This document shows, one piece after another, positions 45,236 to 54,471 of a stretch of 64,000 nt of DNA. The DNA comes from Pseudobdellovibrio sp. (GTDB lineage Bacteria > Bdellovibrionota > Bdellovibrionia > Bdellovibrionales > Bdellovibrionaceae). Made by a program: the position numbers and the translations under genes. The notes beneath the pieces are model-generated. The model worked only from the letters and a program-made list of their open reading frames with translations. It was not told where the DNA came from and did no database searches. The DNA lies in NCBI GenBank assembly GCA_023701385.1, contig JAMPXC010000005.1, positions 42,747 through 106,746 on the forward strand, written 5' to 3'. The first letter of the stretch is position 1. Every line of letters starts with the position of its first letter.

Positions 45236-45250
45236 CGTGCTGAAAGCACG
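45236..45250 (+). other. Hairpin between pheS and pheT
   Basis: CGTGCT-GAA-AGCACG, a perfect 6-bp stem with a 3-nt loop, ends one base before the pheT ribosome site (AAAGG). No T-run, so not a terminator; a translation or stability element is possible. Confidence 0.35.
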
Positions 45251-45261
45251 CAAAGGTATTT

Positions 45262-47706
45262 ATGAAAATTTCTTTACAATGGCTAAATGATTTCGTTGAT
45301 GTCACTGAGTTCTACACAAACACGCAAACGCTTGCGGATTTATTAACGCGTGCGGGTCTTGAAGTTGAAGATATTCAAAATAAAGCGAAAGACTTAAATA
45401 ACGTAGTTATTGGTCACATCACAGTTAAAGACAAACATCCTAACGCGGATAAATTATCTTTATGCCAAGTTGATATCGGCGGCGGTAAGATTGAACAAAT
45501 CGTTTGTGGCGCACAAAATCACAAACAAGGTGATAAAGTGATCGTGGCTCTTCCGGGAGCTGTGCTTCCTGGAAACTTCGCGATTAAAAAAGCAAAAGTT
45601 CGTGATGTTGAATCAAACGGTATGCTTTGCTCGTACAAAGAACTTGGTCTTGCGACTGAGTCAGATGGTATTGTGATTTTACCAGCTGATGCGCCAGTGG
45701 GTGAGTCGTTCGCAAAATACGGCGGCCATGACGATATTATTTTTGAATTAAAAGTAACTCCGAACCGTGCAGATTGTTTATCACACTATGGTTTAGCTCG
45801 TGAAATTGGTTGTTTGTTAAATAAACCAGTTAAGAATCCTGAAGTGCAAAAGAAGTTTTCTTCTGAAAGCACAAAAGCTAAAATTAAACTGACAGTTGAA
45901 AATTCTGAACTATGCCCACGTTACTGTGGCCGTTATATCACAGGCGTTAAAATCGGTGATAGTCCTGCTTGGTTAAAACGTCGTTTAGAATCAATCGGTA
46001 TGAATTCAATCAACAATGTCGTCGATGTAACAAACTACGTGATGCTTGAAATGGGCCAACCCCTACATGCGTTTGATGCCAACCTTATCGGTAAACAAAC
46101 TGTAAACGTTCGTATCGCGCAAGTGGGTGAAAAATTTAAAACTCTTAAAGAGCAAGACGTAACGTTAAAAGGTGACGAATTATTAATTACTGATAGCAAT
46201 GGCCCTGTGGCTTTAGCTGGTGTGATCGGTGGATTACATTCAGGTGTTAGCGAGAGCACGACAAATATTTTCTTAGAGTCGGCTAACTTTAAAGCGATGT
46301 CTGTGCGTAAATCATCTCGCCAACACGGGATTGAAACAGATTCGGCGTACCGTTTTTCTCGCGGCGTAGATCCATCACAAACTTTTGAAATTATGGACCG
46401 TGCGGTAAACTTGATTTTACAAGTTGCTGGTGGTGAAGCGTTTGGTGATCATTACGACATCTATCCAAAACCAGTGACTAAATCTGCGATTAAGATCACG
46501 GTGCAAACGATTTCTGATCGTTTAGGTTACCAAGCAGATGCTAAGTTGTTTGAACAATACATGACAGGTCTTCACTGCAAAGTGGATAGAATTGCTGATG
46601 GGCAGTACCATATTACGCCGCCGTTATTCCGTTTTGATTTAGAGCACGATATGGATTTAGTTGAAGAGTACGCTCGCTTAAAAGGTTATGAGCATATCAC
46701 AGAAACTTTACCTACCTTTGCGGCAGAACCTGCTAAGCACGACGAGAAATACACAAGCGCACAAAAACTATCAACATTCTTACGTGGTGAAGGTTACGAT
46801 CAGGCGTTTAACTACGCGTTCTTATCAGAAAATGAAGAAAATAAATTTTTAACAAACGCTGATATTTTTAATAAACTGGGTCTTACAATGGATGCACAAG
46901 CGATCAAACTTCGTAATCCATTAAGTGAAGATCTAAATGTTATGCGCAGATCAATGATTTACCCGATCTGGAAAAATGTTCGCGAGAACTTCCATGCGGG
47001 AAATCACGCAGGCTCGCTATTTGAAATCGGTTCAACTTTTTCTAAAGTGACTGACTCTGTTCGCCCTGAAGTGGCTTACAAAGAAACTCGTAAATTAGTT
47101 TTAGCGGTTTGGGGTGAAGGTTTTGGTCTTTATTCTAAAAACTATCCATTAGTTTACAAAATTAAATCAACGTTAGAGAGCTTATTTCAAAGCTTACAAA
47201 TTTCAGCTTACACAGTGGCACCAAACGGTGATGCCCCTTCGTACCTTCATAAAGGTCAATGGGCTTCAATCGTCGTTGAAGGTAAAGCTGTAGGTTATAT
47301 CGGAACAGTTCATCCAGTTTTATTGGCTGATGAAAAAATTCGCGTGCCGGTAGCTGTGGCTGAGATTAACTTAGATTTATTATTAGCAGGTCAACCACGT
47401 CCGACGAAATTCAAATCGGTATCAGCTTTCCAACCAGTCGATCGCGATTTCGCATTTGTAATGGAAGCGGAAAAGCAAGTGGGTGATTTAACGAAAGAAG
47501 TTAAAAAAGCCGTGGGCGCAAATCTTCAGTCAATGACAGTATTTGATGTTTACACGGGTGATAAACTTCCAGCGGGACAGAAATCGGTCGCTTTACGTGT
47601 GCGTTTACACAGTCAAGATCAAGCTTTAACTGAGGCTGCGATCACTGAAATTTCGCAAAAAGTAGTCACAGCGGCGCAGAAATCTGTTGGAGCTAACTTA
47701 AGATAG
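45262..47706 (+). CDS. pheT: Phenylalanyl-tRNA synthetase beta subunit
   Basis: 814 aa, normal length. The N-terminal tRNA-binding OB domain is visible (VVIGHITVKDKHPNADKLSLCQVDIG), then the B3/B4 editing domain with NVVDVTNYVMLEMGQPLHAFD, the B5 region ending in FRFDLEHDMDLVEEYARLKGY, and the C-terminal ferredoxin-like anticodon domain (FQPVDRDFAFVM, VFDVYTGDKLPAGQKSVALRV). It edits mischarged Tyr-tRNA-Phe and binds the tRNA. ihfA follows 53 bp downstream, a common bacterial order. Confidence 0.96.
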   Translation: MKISLQWLNDFVDVTEFYTNTQTLADLLTRAGLEVEDIQNKAKDLNNVVIGHITVKDKHPNADKLSLCQVDIGGGKIEQIVCGAQNHKQGDKVIVALPGAVLPGNFAIKKAKVRDVESNGMLCSYKELGLATESDGIVILPADAPVGESFAKYGGHDDIIFELKVTPNRADCLSHYGLAREIGCLLNKPVKNPEVQKKFSSESTKAKIKLTVENSELCPRYCGRYITGVKIGDSPAWLKRRLESIGMNSINNVVDVTNYVMLEMGQPLHAFDANLIGKQTVNVRIAQVGEKFKTLKEQDVTLKGDELLITDSNGPVALAGVIGGLHSGVSESTTNIFLESANFKAMSVRKSSRQHGIETDSAYRFSRGVDPSQTFEIMDRAVNLILQVAGGEAFGDHYDIYPKPVTKSAIKITVQTISDRLGYQADAKLFEQYMTGLHCKVDRIADGQYHITPPLFRFDLEHDMDLVEEYARLKGYEHITETLPTFAAEPAKHDEKYTSAQKLSTFLRGEGYDQAFNYAFLSENEENKFLTNADIFNKLGLTMDAQAIKLRNPLSEDLNVMRRSMIYPIWKNVRENFHAGNHAGSLFEIGSTFSKVTDSVRPEVAYKETRKLVLAVWGEGFGLYSKNYPLVYKIKSTLESLFQSLQISAYTVAPNGDAPSYLHKGQWASIVVEGKAVGYIGTVHPVLLADEKIRVPVAVAEINLDLLLAGQPRPTKFKSVSAFQPVDRDFAFVMEAEKQVGDLTKEVKKAVGANLQSMTVFDVYTGDKLPAGQKSVALRVRLHSQDQALTEAAITEISQKVVTAAQKSVGANLR

Positions 47707-47759
47707 GGATACGCTATATTAGATAGGTCTGCGAAGGCAGAACACAAAGGATTGTAACC

Positions 47760-48113
47760 ATGGCAGGACAAAACATCGGAAATTCAACAGTCACAAAAGC
47801 TGATATCGTTGAAAAAGTTTATGAGAAAATTGGTTTTTCTAAAAAAGAAGCCAGCGAACTTGTAGAGCTTGTGTTTAATTCGTTGAAAGAAACTTTACAC
47901 AATGGTGAAAAAGTTAAAATTTCAGGATTTGGTAACTTCGTAGTTCGCGGTAAAAGTGAACGTAACGGTCGTAATCCGCAAACGGGTGAGCAAATCAAAA
48001 TTTCAGCTCGCCGTGTTTTAACTTTCAGACCGAGCCAAGTTCTTAAAGCCATGCTAAATGGTGAAGAGTACGAACATCTCATCGGCAAAGAAGACGAGGA
48101 TGATGATGAATAG
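47760..48113 (+). CDS. ihfA: Integration host factor alpha-type DNA-binding protein
   Basis: 117 aa. The HU/IHF fold is clear: TKADIVEKVYEKIGFSKKEASELVELVF (helical body), KISGFGNFVVRGKSERNGRNPQTGEQIKI (beta arm with the intercalating Pro), and RRVLTFRPSQVLKAML. Extra features are an 11-residue N-terminal lead and an acidic tail (IGKEDEDDDE). It bends DNA as a dimer and assists transcription and recombination. Placement after pheT is typical of ihfA. A Shine-Dalgarno AAAGGA lies upstream. Confidence 0.9.
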   Translation: MAGQNIGNSTVTKADIVEKVYEKIGFSKKEASELVELVFNSLKETLHNGEKVKISGFGNFVVRGKSERNGRNPQTGEQIKISARRVLTFRPSQVLKAMLNGEEYEHLIGKEDEDDDE

Positions 48114-48675
48114 TAATAATCCGGACACTCCGAAAGAAAATGCTCACTTTGAAATTTTTCAAACTGAGTTTGAACTTCAATTAGAAGATAACTTTTTAAC
48201 TGAAGAAGCCCTTGAAAAAGAAGCTTCTGAACCCGTACGTAATCTTAAGGCTGAAGCAGAAGCTTTTCCTTCGGTTTTAGTTGATGATCAGCTTATGCAA
48301 GAAATCGCCTCGATTCCAGACCGTTTTGGTTTTAAAATCGGTGATGTGGCTGACCTCTTAGGAATCAAACAATATGTTCTTCGTTACTGGGAACAAGAGT
48401 TTGAATTATTAAAACCTAAAAAAGCTTCCAACAACCAACGCTTTTACACGAAAAAAGACGTCGAAAATGCGTTTTTAATCCGTAAGCTTTTATACCGCGA
48501 TAAGTTCTCGATTGAGGGGGCTCGCCAGGCTTTAAAAGACGTTAAATTCGTGGTTAAGAAAGAAAAAGACAAAGAAAAGGATTTTTCTTCTGTGATCCAA
48601 AAGATGGATTTTGTACAGGATCAGATCAAGAATTTCGTCTCTGAAATCAGAAAAACGAAGAGTTTTTTCAATTAG
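48106..48675 (+). CDS. MerR-family transcriptional regulator
   Basis: 189 aa from the third of three tandem ATGs (48106), which has GAGG 6 nt upstream and overlaps the ihfA stop. After an acidic N-tail of 60 residues, FGFKIGDVADLLGIKQYVLRYWEQEFELLKPKKASNNQRFY is the winged HTH, and KKDVENAFLIRKLLYRDKFSIEGARQALKDV completes the MerR DNA-binding domain. The C-terminus is a short coiled coil with no effector domain. This type of MerR gene is often found after ihfA. Its target is unknown. Confidence 0.85.
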   Translation: MNSNNPDTPKENAHFEIFQTEFELQLEDNFLTEEALEKEASEPVRNLKAEAEAFPSVLVDDQLMQEIASIPDRFGFKIGDVADLLGIKQYVLRYWEQEFELLKPKKASNNQRFYTKKDVENAFLIRKLLYRDKFSIEGARQALKDVKFVVKKEKDKEKDFSSVIQKMDFVQDQIKNFVSEIRKTKSFFN

Positions 48676-48713
48676 CTTGTCCTTTTAGGGTAGAGGGCTT
48701 ATCACAGTCCTCT

Positions 48714-50105
48714 ATGCAAAATGACCAAAAATCTCAGTCTCCTGTAGCTCCTGTAACAGCTACTTCAACTAAACTATTTTCTGATTTAGAGCTTATTGAG
48801 CCACTTCAACGTGCGCTACGTGATTTAAACTACGAAAAACCAACTCCTATCCAAGAGCTTTCAATCCCAATTTTATTAGCGGGTAAAGACCTTTTGGGCT
48901 GTGCTCAAACGGGCACAGGAAAAACGGCAGCTTTTGCTTTACCGTTATTACAAAACCTAGCGAAATCTAAAGTTCGCCCACGTCATCGCCAAGCCACAGT
49001 ACTTGTGTTAGCACCTACACGCGAATTAGCGCTGCAAATTCACCAAAGCTTTGAAGACTACGGTCGTTATTTAGATATCAAAACTGCGGTGATCTTTGGT
49101 GGTGTCGGCCAAGGTCCTCAGGTCAAGGCCATTTATAATGGCGTTGATGTGTTAGTCGCAACTCCAGGTCGTTTATTTGACCTGTTAGAGCAAAAACATG
49201 TGTATTTAGATAAAGTGCAAGCTTTCGTATTAGATGAAGCTGATCGTATGATGGATATGGGTTTTATTAACGACATCCAAAAAATTCTTAAGATCTTACC
49301 TAAGCAGCGCCATAATTTATTTTTCTCAGCAACAATGCCACCTGATATCGCAAAGCTAGCGAACAACATTTTAGTAAACCCAGAAAGAGTTGAAATCACT
49401 CCAGCTGCAACAACGGCTGAGAAAATCGAACAGTGGTTGATGTATGTTGATAAACCTCAAAAACGAGATCTTTTAAAATTCTTATTAGACGATAAAGCTT
49501 TTAAGCGTGTGATCGTATTTACTCGCACTAAGCATGGCGCAAACCGTGTGGCTGAAGTGTTACTAAAAAGTAAAATTACTTCAGCAGCTATTCACGGTAA
49601 CAAATCTCAATCGGCCCGCCAACGTGCACTCGAAGACTTTCGTTCTGGTCATTGCCGCGTACTTATTGCGACTGATATCGCAGCCCGTGGTATTGATGTT
49701 GATGATATTACTCATGTGATTAATTTTGAAATTCCGAACATTCCTGAAAACTACGTTCACCGTATCGGTCGTACAGCGCGTGCAGGCCGTGAAGGTATCG
49801 CCATTTCATTCTGTGATGCTGAAGAAAAATCATTTATCCGTGATATCGAAAAAGCCACGGGTAAGGCGATTCCTGTTGTCACTCAGCAGCCTTACCATTC
49901 AAAAGCTGTAGAGCTTGCAGCTCTAATGTCTCCGGGTAAAGCGAAAGCCAAACTTGAAGCTGCTGAACGTGGCGGCGGTGGTGGCGGCGGACGTAGAAAC
50001 CGTAATCGCCGTGGCCCTCGTAGAAACGGTGGCAGCGGTGGTGGGGGATCTCGCCACAAATCGGGTGGCGGCCAGGGGAAGCCTTCCTCAAAACCAAGCC
50101 GATAG
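48714..50105 (+). CDS. DEAD-box ATP-dependent RNA helicase, RhlE type
   Basis: 463 aa. The Q motif (NYEKPTPIQELSIP), Walker A AQTGTGKT, PTRELALQ, VATPGR, DEAD box (LDEADRMMDMGF), FFSAT, TDIAARGIDVDD and HRIGRTARAGREG are all present, so it should be active. The C-terminal 45 residues are Gly/Arg-rich (GGGGGGRRNRNRRGPRR), an RNA-binding tail of the RhlE type. It remodels RNA, likely in ribosome assembly or mRNA decay. The start at 48714 has a weak ribosome site. Confidence 0.93.
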   Translation: MQNDQKSQSPVAPVTATSTKLFSDLELIEPLQRALRDLNYEKPTPIQELSIPILLAGKDLLGCAQTGTGKTAAFALPLLQNLAKSKVRPRHRQATVLVLAPTRELALQIHQSFEDYGRYLDIKTAVIFGGVGQGPQVKAIYNGVDVLVATPGRLFDLLEQKHVYLDKVQAFVLDEADRMMDMGFINDIQKILKILPKQRHNLFFSATMPPDIAKLANNILVNPERVEITPAATTAEKIEQWLMYVDKPQKRDLLKFLLDDKAFKRVIVFTRTKHGANRVAEVLLKSKITSAAIHGNKSQSARQRALEDFRSGHCRVLIATDIAARGIDVDDITHVINFEIPNIPENYVHRIGRTARAGREGIAISFCDAEEKSFIRDIEKATGKAIPVVTQQPYHSKAVELAALMSPGKAKAKLEAAERGGGGGGGRRNRNRRGPRRNGGSGGGGSRHKSGGGQGKPSSKPSR

Positions 50106-50195
50106 TAAGTTTCATGATAGACAATTTAAGATTTCCGCGATGAGTAGAGTAAAAATACTAGTCTTCGCTGAAATTTGTCGATAGGCTTTTCTTAT

Positions 50196-51218
50196 ATGAA
50201 AACACTTATCGCCTTTTTCGCATTCGTCACATTAGTTACTCAAACGACATTTGCACGTAACTGGGACCGCATCGAGATACCCGGTGCCGTCTGCGGCGAT
50301 GGGTTGCCATACTCGATCTTTGTTAATAAAAAAGCCGGCACAAAAAACCTTCTTGTTGAATTTATGGGCGGCGGCGCCTGCTGGGATTTCGGAACTTGTT
50401 TCGGAGTAGATCTTGGCGGCATCAAATTCAGAACTTGGATGCACCCACTGCCTGAAGTTCCGTTTTACAGTTACATGACAAGCGATATGATGTTCTGGAA
50501 CGATCATCCATTTAAAGACGATTCGGCTGTTTATCTTCCGTACTGCACAGGGGATGTGTTTGCGGCTGATCATGTGGCTGATTACTCTGGGTTTCAAACT
50601 TATCATCAAGGTTACCGTAACGTTATTGCTACTTTTCAATACCTAGCCCACAAAAATATTTTAAATTTCGGCAAAGTTGAACGTTTAACAGCGTTCGGAG
50701 CTTCGGCTGGAGCCATCGGTGCTTTGGTTCACTTAAAAAATATCGAGCCGTATTTTCCAAGAGCTAAAAAGATTGCGATTATCGACAGTGCGGGTCTTCA
50801 TTTTGGTCCGACGTTTTGGAATAAGTTTACGCCACGTTTAGTGGGCGACTTCACGCAAGCTTTTGCGAGTGCAGGCCTTACACTTAATCCTAATGATGGT
50901 TTTGTCGCGCAATACATGGGGCCGGTGTTTAGAAACCTAAGACAATGGAATATCGGCATCATGCAGGCGACACGCGATCAGGTGATGTCGACAGTTTTTG
51001 GTGAGATTACTCCTGAAGATCACAGACGTTTAGTTTTATCAGATCGTGGTATCGTTGCGGTTGCGAAGAATTATCCGAATACTAGCGTTTGGATCTCTGA
51101 TTCAGATATGCACACGTTTATGTTGTTACGTTCGACGTCGCATAAAGAAGATATGGAAAATGAATCAGCGATTAACTTCGTAAACGATGTTGTCGAAAGA
51201 TCTTCTGTCTTAAAATAA
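50196..51218 (+). CDS. Secreted pectin-acetylesterase-family hydrolase
   Basis: 340 aa from the ATG at 50196; the track start (50175) is a TTG ahead of the signal peptide MKTLIAFFAFVTLVTQTTFA. LLVEFMGGGACWD forms the oxyanion region (GGGACW is diagnostic), LPYCTGDVFAAD follows, and the nucleophile Ser is in LTAFGASAGAIGALVH. A later Asp (SDSDMHTFM) and His complete a likely triad. By family it removes acetyl or similar esters from polysaccharides or lipids; in this host the target is unknown. Exported to the periplasm or outside. Confidence 0.8.
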   Translation: MKTLIAFFAFVTLVTQTTFARNWDRIEIPGAVCGDGLPYSIFVNKKAGTKNLLVEFMGGGACWDFGTCFGVDLGGIKFRTWMHPLPEVPFYSYMTSDMMFWNDHPFKDDSAVYLPYCTGDVFAADHVADYSGFQTYHQGYRNVIATFQYLAHKNILNFGKVERLTAFGASAGAIGALVHLKNIEPYFPRAKKIAIIDSAGLHFGPTFWNKFTPRLVGDFTQAFASAGLTLNPNDGFVAQYMGPVFRNLRQWNIGIMQATRDQVMSTVFGEITPEDHRRLVLSDRGIVAVAKNYPNTSVWISDSDMHTFMLLRSTSHKEDMENESAINFVNDVVERSSVLK

Positions 51219-51219
51219 T

Positions 51220-52236
51220 TTAGATTTCAATATGGCGACACAGCCATTGCTCAAGCTCAGTCAAGCCTGGGCTTAAATCGGCGAATTTTTCGCGAGCTTT
51301 TGTCATCACTTGCTGAATCGTTTCTCCACGATAGGCCTGGCCACGTAAGTTTGCTGTTAGGTCTTCAATCAGTTGTGGGTACAGACAATCTGTAAAGATC
51401 TTTAAATCGGTGATTAAGCCATCTGTAACCTGAAATTGAAAATCAAAGAAACCTAATGAAAGATACTCATCCATCTTGTGGCTGAATACTAAGGTATTGC
51501 CGTAAAGCCAATCCCAGTTACTTAATGAATCGTACTGCTCTTTAAGCTCGGGAATTAGTTTTAAACTTTCCATGCTTAACGAGATGACTTCAGCTTTAGT
51601 GCCGTAGAATTTTTCAAACGATTCAACCATCGCTGTAACGATGATATCGTGTTTAATGTTTTCATTCACTTCAGTTAAGTTCGCTACACGGGCACGCACT
51701 GACTCTTTGCCCTTAGCTTGAAGCTTTTTAGGGCTTGGAGTTAGGTAATTACCAAGGCGGGTTAAGTCGGTATTGATAAGTAATGTTCCGTGATGAAAAG
51801 CGCGGTCTCTTTTTTCGCGGTAGGCACTGCCACTGAATTTACGAGGGCCATCGTGAAAAGGAATAAGTAAATCATTGCGGCCTGAAGCTTCGCCAGTGAT
51901 CTCGAAATTTTTTAAGGCGTTAAAGATAATAGAAATATTGTTTTCGCGTTTATAAGCTTCTTTCGGAGAAAGAAAAGTAAAGTTGGTGTTACCTAAGTCA
52001 TGAAATACGGCACCACCGCCAGTCGTGCGGCGAGCTAACGTGACATTGTCGTTTTTCATCTGTGTTAAGTTACACTCAGACCAAGGATTTTGATTTCTTC
52101 CGATCACCACAGTGTCTTGATTACGCCATAAAAAAAGAATCTGTTGCGAGGGATCTAAATTATGAAAGATCCACTCTTCAGTGGCTAAATTAAGATGTGG
52201 GTTAAAACTATCAGAAAGAAAAACTTTTAATTTCAT
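51220..52236 (-). CDS. lplA: Lipoate-protein ligase A
   Basis: 338 aa from the ATG at 52236; the track adds 24 upstream residues inside the preceding gene. NPHLNLATEEWIF, IGRNQNPWSECN and LARRTTGGGAVFHDLGNTNF (lipoyl-AMP loop) are family motifs, with catalytic Lys in PRKFSGSAYR. The C-terminal accessory domain is present. It attaches lipoate to E2 and GcvH proteins using ATP. The ATG overlaps the stop of the caspase-like gene (ATGA), so the two are translationally coupled, an unexpected pairing. Confidence 0.9.
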   Translation of the reverse strand: MKLKVFLSDSFNPHLNLATEEWIFHNLDPSQQILFLWRNQDTVVIGRNQNPWSECNLTQMKNDNVTLARRTTGGGAVFHDLGNTNFTFLSPKEAYKRENNISIIFNALKNFEITGEASGRNDLLIPFHDGPRKFSGSAYREKRDRAFHHGTLLINTDLTRLGNYLTPSPKKLQAKGKESVRARVANLTEVNENIKHDIIVTAMVESFEKFYGTKAEVISLSMESLKLIPELKEQYDSLSNWDWLYGNTLVFSHKMDEYLSLGFFDFQFQVTDGLITDLKIFTDCLYPQLIEDLTANLRGQAYRGETIQQVMTKAREKFADLSPGLTELEQWLCRHIEI

Positions 52237-53525
52237 AGTCCGCCAACGTTTACCAAATAAGTTTCTTTGCCTAACACGCTTTCCATTTTGTTGAGGATTG
52301 TCATCCATTGGAAGTTGCGGTTATCAGAACCTATTAGGTAATTCAAAAACTCTTTTAAAACAAGGGGCGACGTGTGGAAGTATGACGATAAACCGTTTGT
52401 AATCACATCGATGTTTGTTTTTGTTTTATACGCGTTAAAATGGTCAAGGTAATACGAATAACTTGAGCAGGAATCGAAGTAGTAGATTTGTTTTTTATCC
52501 GGAAAATTAAATTTACCGGCTTTTCTTTCAAGCTCTGGAATATTTAAGTTACCACCAAGGCCCGAGTGGCCTTCGTAGATAATCGCGTCAGCGGTAGCTA
52601 TGGCTTGTTTAAAGAAATCGGCAAAAACTTTTGAAGTTGAGCCCATTTCTGTATCAACTAACAAACTTCTGATTTCGATCTGGATTGTTTTGCCGTTTGA
52701 TAACGTCACAGCTTTTTTATACAGATTTAAAGGGTATGGTGAGCTCTTTTTAAGTCTTTCAACCGAGAAACCTTTTTCTAAAAGATATTCGTGGGCGATT
52801 TCGTAGTTTAAACGGCCATCGTCTTCAGGATCTTTCTTGTCTTCTGAAAAACCGTGAATCATATAAATCGAAAATAAATCACCATTGCCGTTATCGCTAC
52901 GTAGAAGTGGAAGTTCGGCTGAACGTTGAATATTACGGGTTTTAGATTTTTTAACTTTTACTTGAACTTCTTGAGCGTAAGGTTCTTGTGATAAACGTTC
53001 ACAACCTTCGCGGTAAGGATCATAGAAATACCAATAATCACCGAAAGTATCGTAATGTGAATCCGTACATTTTTTGCGGTAGATTTTAAAGGGATTCGTC
53101 GGAAGTGGAACAATGAACGAACCTTGGCTTAAAACTTTTTCAGCCGCTTTTTTATGAAGAATCATCTGGCCCGAATTTTTGTAGTGAATGCGAACCATAG
53201 ATTGTTGGTTCTTTTCAAAAACTTCTTCAGATAAGATTAAGATCTCGGATTGGCTTTTAGGGCCACCGATGCCGTGAATATCTTCTGAATTAATACCCAT
53301 GCCTTCAATCACCGTCGGTGAGCTAAAAATTCCGAACATATGTTGGGCTTGAAAGCTGGCAGCATCAAGAGAACTGCTGAAGGTGTCATCCATCGGAACT
53401 TCGACAAGAGCTTCATAGTCGTAATCAACTTCTAAAGCATGTGGCGACAGAATTTGGGCCGAAACCTGAACTGTACCAGCTAAGATAAAAGCAAAAGTAA
53501 AAGCAAGCCAGCTAAGAATTTTCAT
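52233..53525 (-). CDS. Secreted protein with clan CD (caspase-like) His/Cys pattern
   Basis: 430 aa. The signal peptide is MKILSWLAFTFAFILAGTVQVSA. Residues 25-205 are a beta-rich region without a family I recognise. From 216 the order fits a caspase-hemoglobinase fold: strand and His (LFSIYMIHGFSED), helix (LNYEIAHEYLLEKGF), strand ending in DAIIYEGHSGLGG with His320, and strand ending in QIYYFDSCSSYSY with Cys353. These match the hydrophobic-block-HG and hydrophobic-block-C signature of clan CD proteases. It may also be inactive. It starts directly after the lipoprotein stop and overlaps lplA. Confidence 0.5.
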   Translation of the reverse strand: MKILSWLAFTFAFILAGTVQVSAQILSPHALEVDYDYEALVEVPMDDTFSSSLDAASFQAQHMFGIFSSPTVIEGMGINSEDIHGIGGPKSQSEILILSEEVFEKNQQSMVRIHYKNSGQMILHKKAAEKVLSQGSFIVPLPTNPFKIYRKKCTDSHYDTFGDYWYFYDPYREGCERLSQEPYAQEVQVKVKKSKTRNIQRSAELPLLRSDNGNGDLFSIYMIHGFSEDKKDPEDDGRLNYEIAHEYLLEKGFSVERLKKSSPYPLNLYKKAVTLSNGKTIQIEIRSLLVDTEMGSTSKVFADFFKQAIATADAIIYEGHSGLGGNLNIPELERKAGKFNFPDKKQIYYFDSCSSYSYYLDHFNAYKTKTNIDVITNGLSSYFHTSPLVLKEFLNYLIGSDNRNFQWMTILNKMESVLGKETYLVNVGGL

Positions 53526-54338
53526 CTATTTAGAGTCCTTTTTTTCTTCAGCGACGTTATTGCCACCTTTAGATTCTAAAGCAAGTTCACCATCACCGTA
53601 GATTTCATTAGCGACTGTTAAATTAATTGCAGGTGCTGATAACACAAGTCCTGAGTCGTTCGTTGCAACAGTGGAAATTTTGTTTTTACCCACTAGAACT
53701 AGTGTCTTTGATTTTAAAGTTATACTTCCGATTTTATTTAAAGATGTAATCGAGGCGTCTTTAAGCATAATATCGCTGGCAGAAACTTCTAGAATTGCTG
53801 AGTCAGTCAATTTTAATTCACCGCAAATAAAAACGCGTGAGGCCTCGGCTTTTTTCATAATGACAGTTGGGCTAGCTATCGCTGAAGTTTCAGTTAGGCC
53901 TGCGATTTCAGATTCGGCTAATTCGCAACCTAAATTAATGTAGGTTCTTTTGTCTTCAAGTGTTTTGATCTCGGTTTTAAGTTTATCAATTTCTTCAGTT
54001 TTTAAAGAGTTAAGAACCAATACGTTTTTTGCCGTCACCGTCACTGAACCGCTTTGGCTAAGACCGGCTTGTTGCGAAACTGTAATGCGTGAATCAAGTT
54101 TGTCAGAGTCAGTCACGGCTACACCGTTTAAAGTGATGGTGCCCGGTTGACCACCGGCAGTCAACATACCCAGAGTGTCTGCTATAAGTCGGTCATTATC
54201 TAGACGTGTTTGTTCGATCTGTCTGTTGATATCAGCTATTGTTTTATCAACATCATTGTGAATCTGAGATTTAGTACATCCGGTCGAAAGAATAACGGCC
54301 ATCGTAAGAAATGAAGATAATAGAGTGGCTTTTTTCAT
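53526..54338 (-). CDS. Lipoprotein with coiled coil and beta-helix-like region
   Basis: 270 aa. The N-terminus MKKATLLSSFLTMAVILSTGCTKS has a lipobox (STGC). Residues 25-55 form a coiled coil (DVDKTIADINRQIEQTRLD), a second lies near 110-135 (LKTEEIDKLKTEIKTLEDK), and the C-terminal half has short repeating strands (ILEVSASDIMLKDASITSL, SITLKSKTLVLVG) like a bactofilin-type beta helix. A Pro-poor acidic/basic tail closes it. No family recognised. Its stop TAG abuts the next ATG, so it leads an operon with the caspase-like gene and lplA. Confidence 0.6.
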   Translation of the reverse strand: MKKATLLSSFLTMAVILSTGCTKSQIHNDVDKTIADINRQIEQTRLDNDRLIADTLGMLTAGGQPGTITLNGVAVTDSDKLDSRITVSQQAGLSQSGSVTVTAKNVLVLNSLKTEEIDKLKTEIKTLEDKRTYINLGCELAESEIAGLTETSAIASPTVIMKKAEASRVFICGELKLTDSAILEVSASDIMLKDASITSLNKIGSITLKSKTLVLVGKNKISTVATNDSGLVLSAPAINLTVANEIYGDGELALESKGGNNVAEEKKDSK

Positions 54339-54471
54339 AGATTTTGACTCCTGTAATTGGGTGTTTATACCAAATATAAGAGCGAAAATTCTAAATTTAT
54401 GAAGGGTTGGGTGAAAGCTATAGGATCGTTAAAAGTTTAGACACTTTAAGCTTGGGGTGTTACCCTCAGCT

